Shown: positions 48,741 to 59,149 of the stretch, in pieces
Numbering within the stretch: the first letter of the stretch is position 1
Layout: each line of letters starts with the position of its first letter
Assembly: GCA_951394405.1 (NCBI GenBank)
Contig: OX596335.1
Coordinates: 62,001-126,000 of the forward strand
Length of the DNA: 64,000 nucleotides
Direction of reading: 5' to 3'
From: Coprinellus micaceus
Taxonomy: Eukaryota > Basidiomycota > Agaricomycetes > Agaricales > Psathyrellaceae
Notes under the pieces: generated by a model
The model's database searches: none
What the model was told of the DNA's origin: nothing
What the model saw: the letters and a program-made list of their open reading frames with translations, nothing else
Translations under genes and position numbers: made by a program

Positions 48741-49450
48741 TGTTGAGGGTTAGCAAGGTTGAACGACGAGATGGTAGTGATCAGGGGGTGGAAAAAGAGG
48801 CGTAGACGGAATCCAAGTAGTGTGCGGGGCTCTTTACTTGATTTAACGGCTCTAATACATGTATTCGAATCGCTGACCCAGATTCCCATGTTATTTCCAA
48901 CTAGAATCGCACCGAACCGTGCCCAACTCCACTATTTTCCGCTATTCCGGCCATTTTTGTGAGTACACCCCAACTTTAATGCTGAGTTTATTGGAAATAA
49001 AATACCTCGCAGTTGACGACGGCTCGCCCAATGAGATTCCACCTTGCGGCGATGGGGCTGCCCTTGGTTTCACGAGAGACTTTGTGTCTGGCCCATTGGG
49101 ATCGCTCGTAAACCACGACTGATAATCAATCGTCCATAATCTTCTTTGAGTATTCTTTTGGTGGGCCGTGAGCGGGGCGTTGAGCAGGCGCCGGTGAGTT
49201 TCGGGGTCCGTCCAACGTTTTCCGGGCATGCTTCTGGCTATAATTGAGAGCTGACTTTAGGCTGTAGGGGTTATACTTGCGAAGGAATTCTCCAGCAGAC
49301 AGGTGGTATGTACTCGACAAATTCAGGTACGTATACGATAGATATATAGCCCAAGCCAGGAAACTAATGCGGTGTCCATCTAGATTGTCGTTATCAGCTG
49401 TATTCGCGTCAGAACAGGTACAAGTGCACCCACCTGAGCTCGGTGATCGC
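48741..49450. other. Gap between genes A and B with a possible relic
   Basis: A minus-strand stretch at 49320-49126 reads KSALNYSQKHARKTLDGPRN and KEYSKKIMDD. It faintly resembles the helical segment that follows the FW domain in gene A (KAQRRVSQPQEMYYRLF). It may be the decayed downstream part of gene B. The rest holds the gene A promoter side and nothing else I can name. Confidence 0.3.
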
Positions 49451-49831
49451 TCAAGTCAAAAGCATGCGTCGTTGGTGGCGCATGAAAGCTTGAATTTGCT
49501 GGATCCAGTAATGGTTAGTGCGAGAATCGGGTCGAATGTTCAAAAGATAGCTCACCCGTTCTCGGCGCATCCCCGTTTGCTCGAAGAGGAGTTCTTCGAG
49601 CTCCGACAGGCGATAATCGCCTCCAAGGGCTTCCGGCGGGAAGGATCCGTTCGCGATGAGCTCGGGAAGCAATGGGAAAGCAATGAAGAAGACTTGGAAG
49701 AGGGCAGACCAGAAGGCCTTGAGGCGTGTCGCATGGTCTGGACCTGTATAATCCATGAACTCCATGAAGGGAGGCATCCAGTGTCGGAGGAAGATCTTCT
49801 GCTCATCAGAATACCACGGTTGCAAAGACAT
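49451..49831 (-). CDS. Element gene B: short FW-domain protein
   Basis: Minus strand, ATG 49831: MSLQPWYSDEQKIFLRHWMP. The domain reads KAFWSALFQVFFIAFPLLPE then LIANGSFPPEALGGDYRLSE, matching gene A and gene C position by position (W, FL, FW, WF or FF, P, EL, LPPEA, Y). An intron at about 49556-49502 joins MRRER to QIQAFMRHQRRMLLT and a stop at 49451, giving about 108 residues. It lacks the long tail of gene A, so it is either a compact family member or a truncated copy whose 3' part has decayed (see 49126-49320). Confidence 0.6.
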   Translation of the reverse strand: MSLQPWYSDEQKIFLRHWMPPFMEFMDYTGPDHATRLKAFWSALFQVFFIAFPLLPELIANGSFPPEALGGDYRLSELEELLFEQTGMRRERVSYLLNIRPDSRTNHYWIQQIQAFMRHQRRMLLT

Positions 49832-49948
49832 TGTGGGACGGCAATTGGAAGATTGGGCAAGCGCGATCGTGATGAACATATGCGAGGTAAATACGACTTC
49901 ATTTTATAACCAAAAACGAGCCCCTTATCGCGAGCAGGCAGCATCCCG

Positions 49949-50372
49949 TCAACGGTACAACTTCTCCCTCATGATCTTCTCCCACACCTTTCTGTCCTCC
50001 TCAGCGAACCTCACTTTCAACCACTTCCCATGGATCTCCTCCATAGTTTCCGTGATGATCTGGATAACCGACGCGGTCAGCTGATGGATAACAGGAACAT
50101 GGGACGATACGGACCTCGAGAATCGGCTCCATCTCCACGTTGACCGCCGCCTTTTGCTCAGGCGTGAACTTGTAATTGACTGCTTCCGGTGGGAGCACAC
50201 CACGCTCGATGAGGCCGGGCACTACAGGCCAGCACAGGAACCAGTGGTCCCAGATCAGCGGCCAGAACTTGTCCAGAGTGCGATCTTGGCGAGCCTTGTG
50301 ATATTTGGGGCACATCTGGTACAGGAACACCTCCTGCTCGTTGGTGACACGCGATTTCTGCTTGGGGTGCAT
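49949..50372 (-). CDS. Element gene C: short FW-domain protein
   Basis: Minus strand, ATG 50372: MHPKQKSRVTNEQEVFLYQM. The domain has DKFWPLIWDHWFLCWPVVPG then LIERGVLPPEAVNYKFTPEQ. An intron at about 50113-50080 leads to ASVIQIITETMEEIHGKWLK and a C-terminus EEDRKVWEKIMREKLYR, giving about 130 residues. The last stretch is a charged helix. It is intact and independent of gene B by sequence, so the duplication is old. A role in the element (for example as a repressor or accessory DNA-binding factor) is plausible only because three related genes are kept together. Confidence 0.6.
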
Positions 50373-50508
50373 GGTTGGTGGAGGGAAATGGTGCGGTTGC
50401 CAGCCTGACGTCCACAACCTACGTTCCGCGTTCTTATGGGCTCAGGCTTATCTTCGGGGCAAAGGGCAATTATATCCATTGGCTACCGCTATCAGGCATG
50501 TGCTTCGA

Positions 50509-50833
50509 TCATACCCTTGGCTGAGGCGGCACAGGATAGCCAGGCTGCGTCGGCCACAATCTATCCTCGGCACCAAGGCCCATCCAATTCAACGCCCACA
50601 TCCACGTCAATTCGTCCATCTCCAGTGTGCTTCCTTGGTTGCTTCGTTGTTCCTGGTGTTGGCGAGCCTCGCCACGCAGTCTCTGGATGTAGCTGGAAGA
50701 ATAGATACGGATGAGCACGATGTACCATCGACTTGAACCTCGAGCGTACCCACCGATAGCGACGCCATTGAGCGGGAGTACAACACACACTCCAGACGTC
50801 GAGGATGTCAACGCGCTCTCTGGGTCGTGACAT
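50509..50833 (-). CDS. Element gene D: doubtful small gene
   Basis: Minus strand, ATG 50833: MSRPRERVDILDVWSVCCTP. A likely intron (about 50749-50695) joins to either of two frames. One ends at 50561 and gives about 71 residues. The other ends at 50509 and reads DELTWMWALNWMGLGAEDRL, which looks more protein-like. No family is recognised, and it may be a fragment. Confidence 0.3.
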
Positions 50834-50972
50834 CGTGGTGGTTGCTTGTGAGGACACCCGACATGGTGGAGGATTTTATATCTCACCTTCCCGAGCCAAA
50901 AGCGGAGATTGATCCGACTGAGTGAACGATTTCATCATCGATCTTCGGGCGCCTAATGCATTCTAGGGGCTA

Positions 50973-51851
50973 CTAACTCCTGACATAGTCATTCAGGTGT
51001 ACAGGAAGGCGAATGGATGCTCTGGGCCTCAATGCCATCCTTTCCTCTGGGCCATCTTCGACGACGGCTGGTTCAGGGTCAGTAGCAGCTCCAAGCAACA
51101 CTTCAACCATTTCTTCCTCCTCCCGACTCCCCGACCCGGAACTTCCCTCCGCCTGTCCGTTCGGTAAGGGCATCTCCTCCTGAGTAACGCGTCCTCTCGG
51201 ATGTCTGGCTGGGGCACGACGACGTGTGGTGGTACGTCCGGATCGCCCCGCAGATTGAACGGGGCGCAGGTTGGGTTGGGTATCGTCTTGAGGACCCGGG
51301 ACTTCTGGCACGTCGCAGTGCGGCTGAATACTGGCGGTACCCTGGACGTCTTCCGGGGGAGCATCCTCCACGCCTCGTGGTGCGATTCGTCCTAGCCGAA
51401 CGAACTCAACATGGTTAAGCCGTCGTTGGAGGTCGTTTGCGATCATGAGGGTGAAGTGGGGGTGGATAGGTCGGTCGAAACTGAAGTCCCAGTCATCCCA
51501 TCCCTCGGGGCGCGCATCCCGAGGCATATCGCACTCGGCTTCCAGATAATCCAAGGTCTCGACGACCAGGCGCACAAATACGCTAGCGTCGTGTTAGACT
51601 GAATAGTCGGAGCGAAAGCAGGTCATAACACACCGAAGGTTTCGATTCGTCCAAAAGTACACCTCTCCGTTGTACCAGAAGGTCGGAATGCCCACATCGC
51701 GAGGGAACTCGTGCCTTTCGGCTTCATAGAACTCAGACAAAGGAGTAACCGACTCCTCATCTGAGCTCTCCTGTTCCGACTCAGTTTCCCATTCACCGTC
51801 GTAGTTTCTGCGACGGATCTGCCCGTTTTCCTTGACTTGGATTTCGGGCAT
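50973..51851 (-). CDS. Element gene E: hypothetical acidic protein
   Basis: Minus strand, ATG 51851: MPEIQVKENGQIRRRNYDGE. Exon 1 is acidic and serine-rich, then GIPTFWYNGEVYFWTNRNLR, an aromatic patch. A GT..AG intron (about 51630-51581) keeps the frame into VFVRLVVETLDYLEAECDMP and DDWDFSFDRPIHPHFTLMIA, a folded-looking stretch. The rest is Pro/Arg/Glu-rich and ends RLPVHLNDYVRS. Length about 275 residues. I do not recognise the family. The ending, LRPRASIRLPVHLNDYV, is reminiscent of the short linker found before polyprotein-like ends in fungal and plant retroelements (RxSxRxxxPxxxxDYV); this may be chance or a captured piece. Confidence 0.6.
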
Positions 51852-52142
51852 TGTGAGGGGTGGGGCGTGGTTGCATTCAAAATCGTGGCCGGTTATATAT
51901 ACTCAAATTGTGCCGGCAATCCAGGGGTATATCTTCCGGGTTTCCTTGGGGAAGGAATACGCGATAGGACCTCTGAATCTCGGACAAAGGGGAGACGGTG
52001 GGGGTAAACGTGAGAACGGATCACACCAGGTGAGACGCGGAAAGGAAGTTCTTGTCATTTCGCCTATAAGGAGTGCCATTCATCAGCTACACTTGGAGCT
52101 GCCGCCCATTCCCGTCCCTGATCTTCCTGCACCGTTCACAAG

Positions 52143-53043
52143 ATGGGTCGCCCTAGGCTCTACCACACGGAGGAAGAACGTTGTATAGCGCAGAGAAAGC
52201 GCAGCAGTGAGTACTACAAGCGGTAATTATTTTTTATCTTTAAACACGACTCGACGCTGACATTGATATATGTAGGAATAGCGAGGCCATTCGCGAGGCA
52301 CGGAAACAGAGATACCGTCCATCGAGGGCTACAGGTACACCCGCACATGCCCGCCGTCAACGCTTCACTCGAATGAGCGAAGAAGAGAGGAAGCTGAAGG
52401 ATAGGCAGAAAAGCGCAAGGTATTATGCGAGGTGCGTCACGACTCTCTCCTAGCCACCTTCGTTGCTCATGCCCTCTGCCTTTCCCCAGGAAAAAATCGG
52501 AGATAAAGCAGAGGCGGCAGAATAGACGCCAGGGTGAATATAACGTGGGTGTAGGGTCTAGGTGAGCCCACAATACTGGGGTCGACTAAGGTAAATTTCT
52601 GACCGGCTTCTCCAATTCACAGTGACCCTAAGAGATTCGACGGTTGGAAAGCGCACATGGAATACCACGTCGCTCAGCTCCCCAGAGCTTTGGGAGGTCG
52701 CTCTCTCCGTGATTTCCTGGAGAGAACCTCTCTTCAGTACTTGAAAGAAGATAGGCTCTCCGTCTGGGATGACGCTGCGAGGCCTTTTCACGCGCTCCTC
52801 GAAAAGGTCCAAGAATTCCAGGCAGAAATACTGAACAAGCTTGGGGCGGGCCCTCGCCTCACTGATATCATGAGCTTGGCGTCTAATATCCAGCAGGTTG
52901 TTGAGCACCTTGAAGACCTCCACATGTTGGCCCTCGGCGAGGGTTACGAAGGCTTCCTTGGCGGCTACACCGAAGGTGGTCTTCTTTGGCAGCGGGAAGC
53001 AAGGCGAACCAACCAGTTGCCTGTCAATACTTTCACCCTCTAG
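52143..53043 (+). CDS. Element gene F: basic repeat N-terminus protein
   Basis: ATG 52143: MGRPRLYHTEEERCIAQRKR. The N-terminal 90 residues, spread over three exons split at about 52220 and 52430, contain three similar basic blocks with a short spacing (QRKRSSEYYKRNSEAIREAR, then KDRQKSARYYARKKSEIKQR). The opening GRPRLYHT looks like an AT hook. The later exons give HMEYHVAQLPRALGGRSLRD and a helical C-terminus with DIMSLASNIQQVVEHLEDLH, ending NQLPVNTFTL. Proteins opening with GRPRLYxTxEE and repeated basic blocks are frequent in agaricomycete genomes; I recall no known role. The basic blocks suggest nucleic-acid binding. Divergent from gene E across 290 bases. Confidence 0.65.
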
Positions 53044-53184
53044 AGTCAGTAGCACTGTGTATCAATTATTTTATGTAGTCCGCTGGAATACGCAATGCTA
53101 TCTGTCAATCTGAGGAAGAAAGTATTCGGTCACTGCAAGGGCTCGAACTGCACGCCTGACAACTGCGGGAGCAGACCGCGATAT

Positions 53185-54070
53185 ATGATACGCCCAGCTC
53201 TAATACGCCCTTTCTTCTTAACGCCCATGCCAGCTACGAGATCTGCAACCACCCTCCGCGACGACGAGCCCGCGGTGACCATCACCTTTGGGGGTGAGAT
53301 GCCAAGGGTAGGAACTCTCGTCTTCAAGACGAGAGAGCACTACCTGAATTACATCTCCGTGTGAGTCCAGCCCCACCTCTCCCTCTCAGGGATTGAGCTG
53401 ACTTTTAGGTAGTACGCTCAGAGCAGAGGAGTTTCGTGCAAAGGAGAGGGCGTTGGAGGAGCAAGCATCCCTGCCCAACAACCCATGCACCCCACCCTCC
53501 TCCGATGCGACCGCCATGGTGCCCATTGACGCGTCCGACGTCGATTACGCGACCGACGCGGACTCCTCGAACTCCCGCATTCCTTCGTCCACTACGTCAG
53601 GTAGCATACCTGCCAGCGATCTGGTGGTCGTCGAGGACGGCCATCAGAACATCGTGGCCGACGTTATTCGCATCTCGACCGTCGACCACATCCCCGACTC
53701 TGGTCACCTTACGACCGCCGGCAACTTCATAACCGAAGTTGGTCACCTCACGACTACCGACGACCACTCTCCTGTTGTTCACGACTGCAACTGCGCTCAG
53801 TCTGTCTCGGCTATGGTCCCTTCACGCATCCCTCCCACTGCAAGCGGTTCACGCGTCCAATCCGCCCAAACCTTGGGGAACCCTACGCCCGGCCGAGGTG
53901 TAACTGCTCATCGCAGAAAGAAGAGGGTTTCGCCGACGGCTTCCTACAACCTCAGGTCCAAGGGTCCGGTGTCCATTCGGTATGACTTACGCCCTGGGAC
54001 ATCGATGAGACTTTCAAGGAGGGGAGAGGAGGGGCATATGATGGATTTTTTAACATTACTTGGTCATTGA
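53185..54070 (+). CDS. Element gene G: hypothetical Ser/Thr-rich protein
   Basis: Start at ATG 53185 or, more likely, the in-frame ATG 53227 (MPATRSATTLRDDEPAVTIT). The first exon has FGGEMPRVGTLVFKTREHYL. An intron at about 53361-53409 leads to STLRAEEFRAKERALEEQAS and then a long Ser/Thr/Asp-rich stretch without clear fold, ending in a basic segment, RRKKRVSPTASYNLRSKGPV, and stop at 54068. About 265 residues. No family is recognised. The basic end suits a nuclear protein. Confidence 0.55.
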
Positions 54071-55054
54071 TTCGTTGGATGGCGCTCCCTTCAGTTTGTT
54101 GTATCAATCTGTAGTCCCTCTCAAATCTGCATTGCCGGGTGCTTACTGTTCTACTTGCCTTGCGAAAAACTGGGTCGTTAACTTTGCGTACGTACTCGGA
54201 CCAGATCGTATGGATCGCGACCGGTAAACCGGGAAACCCATGCGTTCTCAAACACGTTCCTTGGAACGAATTTGCTGCGGAATGGGGAGTGCTATCCATC
54301 ACCTTGGATATCTAGTTATCATGACCCGGCCGTCCCTCTGTTTCCGAGCACGCAACGGCCGAACGTGTGGATCGTTGCACCTCATGGCATGATATTTGAA
54401 ATTGGGCTCTACATTTTACCCATGGAATACCTCCATCTATGTTCGCATTCATATGCAGAGCACCGAGACTCCATTTCATGTATATAAGGTATCTATGGAG
54501 CATTTTCCGTCATACAAAACAGAGCCTTGAGCTCTCCTCAGGCTGCGACACAGGCATCGCGTCATGAAGCGCCGAAGAAACTCTCGGCGCTTGTTCGGAA
54601 TAGGGGCTCATGTAGTTGCCACAATGGCGCCACCTTCAGGACCCGTAAGGAAATATGTCCATGGGAATGGGATCTACGCACCCGCGTTTTTGGTGATCTT
54701 CCCGGTGTCTTGTCATGTCACTGCACCCGGAAATCCACCAGACAGCCTCCACAGGCATCCACGCGTGCGTTAAAACATGCTACTGCAGCCGGCACCTATC
54801 GCATCCAGCCTGAGTCGCATCTCAATTGGGGACATTGGGTGGGGATTGACGCCGAGGGCACATGCTGAATGAGTAGTATGCAGGGTTATTCCCCTGTAAT
54901 TACTGGATGTCCCGGGGGGGTTGGCAACACAAACCCAGAATTGTTGGAGGGGGACTTTCGGACAGGTTGAATCGTTTGAGATTAATTGTGTGTCCCCGTC
55001 GCTCGAGTTCCCTCTTCAAGCCACCTATTTCTTACCAACGTTCAAATCGTGTCG
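54071..55054. other. 1 kb gap before the transposase gene
   Basis: A TATATAAGG at about 54480-54488 and ATG 54564 (MKRRRNSRRLFG) could mark a tiny gene, but the translated product has no recognisable content. It more likely holds the transposase promoter and 5' untranslated region. Confidence 0.35.
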
Positions 55055-58000
55055 ATGAGCCATAAACTTGTGTCGGGATCCTCAACTAAACGACGAGCAA
55101 GCCGCCGCTTCGCCATCAACAAGTCCAAATGGGAGGACGTCGAGGGAGAGGGGTCATCAAACGTCGTCCCCGCTAACGCACCTCCAGCGACAAGCCCCGA
55201 GTCTGCCCAACCCACTGGCCCCGTAACGAGACCTCAGGAGGAGGTTGAGCTAGAGCACACCCATATTTCTCTCTCGCAATCCGGTGAAGTCACAGCCACC
55301 CACAGAGCTCATCGCCACAGCGATGTGACTGACACCTGCTGTCGCTTTGATCACCTTTTGCCAACAACTTCAAGTTCGGTGTCGCCTGTAATCCCTTCCC
55401 CCACCAAGTCCTCTCCACACACGGGTCCGACTCCACGGGAAGATCCACTCCCGTCCTTGTTTCCCTACGAGTTCAGTATCACAAGATTCGATGACGATGC
55501 TGCACCCAATGAGCCGGAATCCAACGATTCAGTAGTGACCGGCTCGAACGAATCCAAAAGGCCAGTGCGGCCTCCTCATCCAACAACCGCAGCTGTAAGG
55601 TTGCGTCTCTTAGTCCCGCACTCTGCGTGTACTGATTAGTCGGTTAGACTCAGGAGGAATGGATCTTGAATTATAGAAACGACTACCTCCGAGAGATGAT
55701 CTGGCTGGAGGGGAGAGGTTCTTCCATCGGTGAGAAGGCGGTCTGTGGATGTGGAGCGGGGAAGGAGGCAGAGTATCGTTGCAAGACGTGCATAGGGGCA
55801 GAACTTCTGTGCCAGGATTGCGTTGTTGGCACTCATCGACGGGACCCCTTCCATTTCATCGAGGTATGTCATATGATGCTTCAATGCAATGCCTTTGGGA
55901 GGCTGATGGGTCACATAGCGGTGGAACGGCCGTTTCTTCGAGGATACGACCCTGAAGAAGCTCGGCCTTCGCATTCAGCTCGGCCACCCATCTCACTCCC
56001 ACTGCTCTGTCCCGAAGCCGGCTTTCAATGACGACTTTGTCGTGCTTGATAGTAGCGGTATCCACGAAGTTGGCCTTGACTTTTGCGATTGTGAACAGAA
56101 GAAGGACCGTCATGTTCAACTTCTACGATATCAACTGTTCCCCGGGACCCCATCTGAACCCCGCTCAGCCGTCACCTTTCGTGCTTTGAAGTTTTTCCAA
56201 ATCATGTCGTTCGAATCCAAGGGATCACATGAAGAGTTCTATAGGACCTTGGTGAGGTTGACTGGGAATGTGAACACCAAGGCGGCACGAGTAAGTACCC
56301 CTCCTCCTTCTTATCTCTGGGCGATATCAACCCTTTAATTATCTAGGACCGTTACCACGAGTTTCTCGTTGTCGTCAGCCTGTGGCGCCATTTGAAGATG
56401 TTGAAGCGCGCTGGACGCGGTCACGACGAAGGTGGTGTCGAGGGTACGGGCCTCGGTGACTGTGCGGTGCGATGCCCAGCATGCCCTCAGCCTGGTATCA
56501 ACCTGCCTCCGGAGTGGGAGGCGGCTTGTCCGACGAAAAGGTGCGTAGAAGCTTGTTCGGTCGGTCGCGGTAGGGACTAACTTCCCCTCCAGTTGGCTGT
56601 ACCGATTGTTTGTTGCTATCGACGGTAACTTCAGATTGAAGCGACGACAAGTGTCATCGGAAGAACGTGACCCTGGCCTCAATGCTGGCTGGGCATACTT
56701 CGTCAATGAGCCGCTTTATAAAGACCACCTGGGAAAGCACTGGAGTATTGGGCAAGAGGTATTCATTTAGTCCCCCTACCCCACAGTATGGCTTCTGAAT
56801 CGTTGGTGTCCTTTTTAGAGGAGCACCTGCGTTGCACATGACGCCGTCGACAAGGCTGACCGGGAGGCTCGGGGCTTAGCTGCGTCAGGCGTAGTGGCGG
56901 TCATATGTCTTCGACACGAATTCAGATTGCCGAATGGAATTGGAGATCTCCAGAAAGGCGAAAGGTGCGTAAATCAGCGATCTCCCGCATGTTATTAAAG
57001 CTAAGGACCATTTTAGATACCTCAACGTCGACTTTATTGTGTTCTCCGGTATTCGGTGGTTCAAAATTCGCGAAATCGTCATTTCGTATGATATCGCGTG
57101 CCAGTGGCACAAGAGGCTCATCGAGCGCTTGGGCCTTCTCCCCGACAATATTCAGCCCTCATGGATTTCGCGCGTCGTCTTCGCTGTCCCCAAGTTTCAC
57201 CTACCAGCCCATATCGAGTATTGCAACCGTACTTTCTCTTTCAACCTGACGAAGGGTGTGGGGAGGAGCGATGGCGAAGCACCGGAGCGTGGCTGGTCGA
57301 AGACGAATGCGATTGCTAAGAGCACCGCTGAAATGGGGCCAGGAAATCGTAGGGATACCCTCGACGACCATTTCGCGGACATAAATTGGACTATCGTCAA
57401 AAAGCTAGGTGAGTCGGTGTCCGCTATACACATTTTCATTCGAGAAATTGAAATGGGTGCGTCTAGGTGGTGCCCTTCTCTCCAAGATGATGCGGGCGCT
57501 TCTAGGCAGAGAGAGGCACAGCGAAATTCTCGCTACGCTTGTCGAGTCGATTCCCCCGGAGTTTGTGGAGAAGTGGACCGCGGAAGTGGAGAAGTGGGAA
57601 TCGAGCCCGGCGATCGAGCATAACCCATTCGAAGTCGCAGTGCAAGGTCCGTCGTCCGTCCATGTAAAGCGGAATCTGAGGGTTGCTGACAGACATTCGG
57701 ACCAACGCAGGTGTGAGCGAGAAGCAGATTCGACTGCAGCTAGCACAGGAGGCGGAGAGCGCAGACAGGGAGCTGCAGGGTGCGACCATAGGGGGTACTG
57801 GGGAGGACGCCGACGCTAAGGATGGAGAGGATAGACCCGAGGATAGGGCTAGTGGTATCCACCCTTCCCTCTTCGTTGCCCAAGGGTTGCAGCTTGAAGA
57901 TGATCAGTGAGTTAATTGGCTATAGGCTTGTTCTAGATCTCTGATAGTCGGTTATGTAGGCGTAAGCTTTCGGTAGCGGTGGCAGCTTTGGGAAATCACC

Positions 58001-59029
58001 CAACCACGAAGCAATTAGCTACCATGGCGGAACGGTCCAACACCCTACGGCGACGAATTGCATTATGGATCGAGATCCAAAAGGTGTACATGCCCGGCGC
58101 TGACGTTGAGCGGTTGCAGCACCAGATGAACGAGACCGCTATCGACGGCAAAGCCCCGACAGAAACCTACGACATCCCCCTCTTCCTTCCTTCGTCCCTC
58201 GGCAGTGATGCCTGCCCTTCTACCATTCGCGACTATGAGGCCAAGCTTCGGGAAGGTCAAGGCTACGATGCCTTGGACGATGTTCGAAGGTATTTGCGTA
58301 TTCGTACTTACCTGTTCAAGCGTAAGGATAAGTATGCGCGCGGTGTCGCTGCAAACACTCGAGCCAACACTGCCATCAAGCGGGCGCAGGCTGGCGTTGA
58401 CCAGGCGTTTACAAAGTACCGTCTTGCCAGACAGGCGCTTGTTCGCTTACGAGGGGAGACGACAGAGGAAAATAAGGTGGCCGATAGCTGGAGGAAGGAT
58501 CTCCTTCCACTCAAACGCGCCGATGTCCGTGGTCTGTCGCAGGGTCTTGAAGGAGAGTCGGAGGGAAATCGTACAATGTCCTGGATTTGGTTATCCCGAC
58601 CAACCGTTGTCGCCGACGACGACGACATTGAGAACGACGTGCAGCTTCAAGATGGTGAGTCCGTGGTTCCGATAGATCACAGAGTACCTGCTAATATGGC
58701 TTACGCAAGTGATTCGCCTTGAGTTCCTAAAGTGTCGAGCCAGAGCGATGAGGTGGACGGAAGAGGTCGAGCTCCTCGACGAAGAAATGAGACGAACCTT
58801 GGAGTACTTTGTGTGGAAATGGCGATGGTGGATGTGCAGGACAAGGAGCATGATCCCAGAGACGTCGGGTCCTGGGTATGAGGAGGGTTTTGCCGCGTAT
58901 GCCTTCTCTCAAGCGGCCGTCTACGATGAGCTTTGGCGAGGATGCAAGTCGACATGGGCTAACGGGTCACAGGAAGCGATGAAGAAGGCGATCGCCGTAG
59001 CCGAACAGACTCTAGATGATGACGAATAG
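55055..59029 (+). CDS. KDZ transposase with CxC2 cysteine cluster
   Basis: DNA transposase of the Kyakuja-Dileera-Zisupton superfamily. ATG 55055: MSHKLVSGSSTKRRASRRFA, then a disordered region of about 150 residues. The CxC2-like zinc-binding cluster lies at about residues 205-250 (CGCGAGKEAEYRCKTC then LLCQDCVVGTHRRDPFH), followed by the associated LRYQLFPGTPSEPRSAVTFR. The RNase-H-fold acidic residues are visible: Asp in FVAIDGNFRLKRR (about residue 450), Asp in VISYDIACQWHKRL (about 568) and Glu in SDGEAPERGWSKTNA (about 636). VPKFHLPAHIEYCN lies between the last two. The C-terminal half is helical (LRRRIALWIEIQKVYMPGAD, then RLEFLKCRARAMRWTEEVEL) and ends AEQTLDDDE. About twelve exons; product about 1130 residues, normal for the family. 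No stop or frameshift is seen, so the protein is probably functional. It lies next to the right inverted repeat, as expected for an autonomous element. Confidence 0.92.
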
Positions 59030-59149
59030 GGAGACTGTTATTTGACTTGTCAATACGATCTACATTTCGTTTCGTAGCACCCCGTTATGACTTGCATCAC
59101 CACGGCGACTTGAACAATATGAAGCGTATGGTATCGCAGTGGCCTTTGG

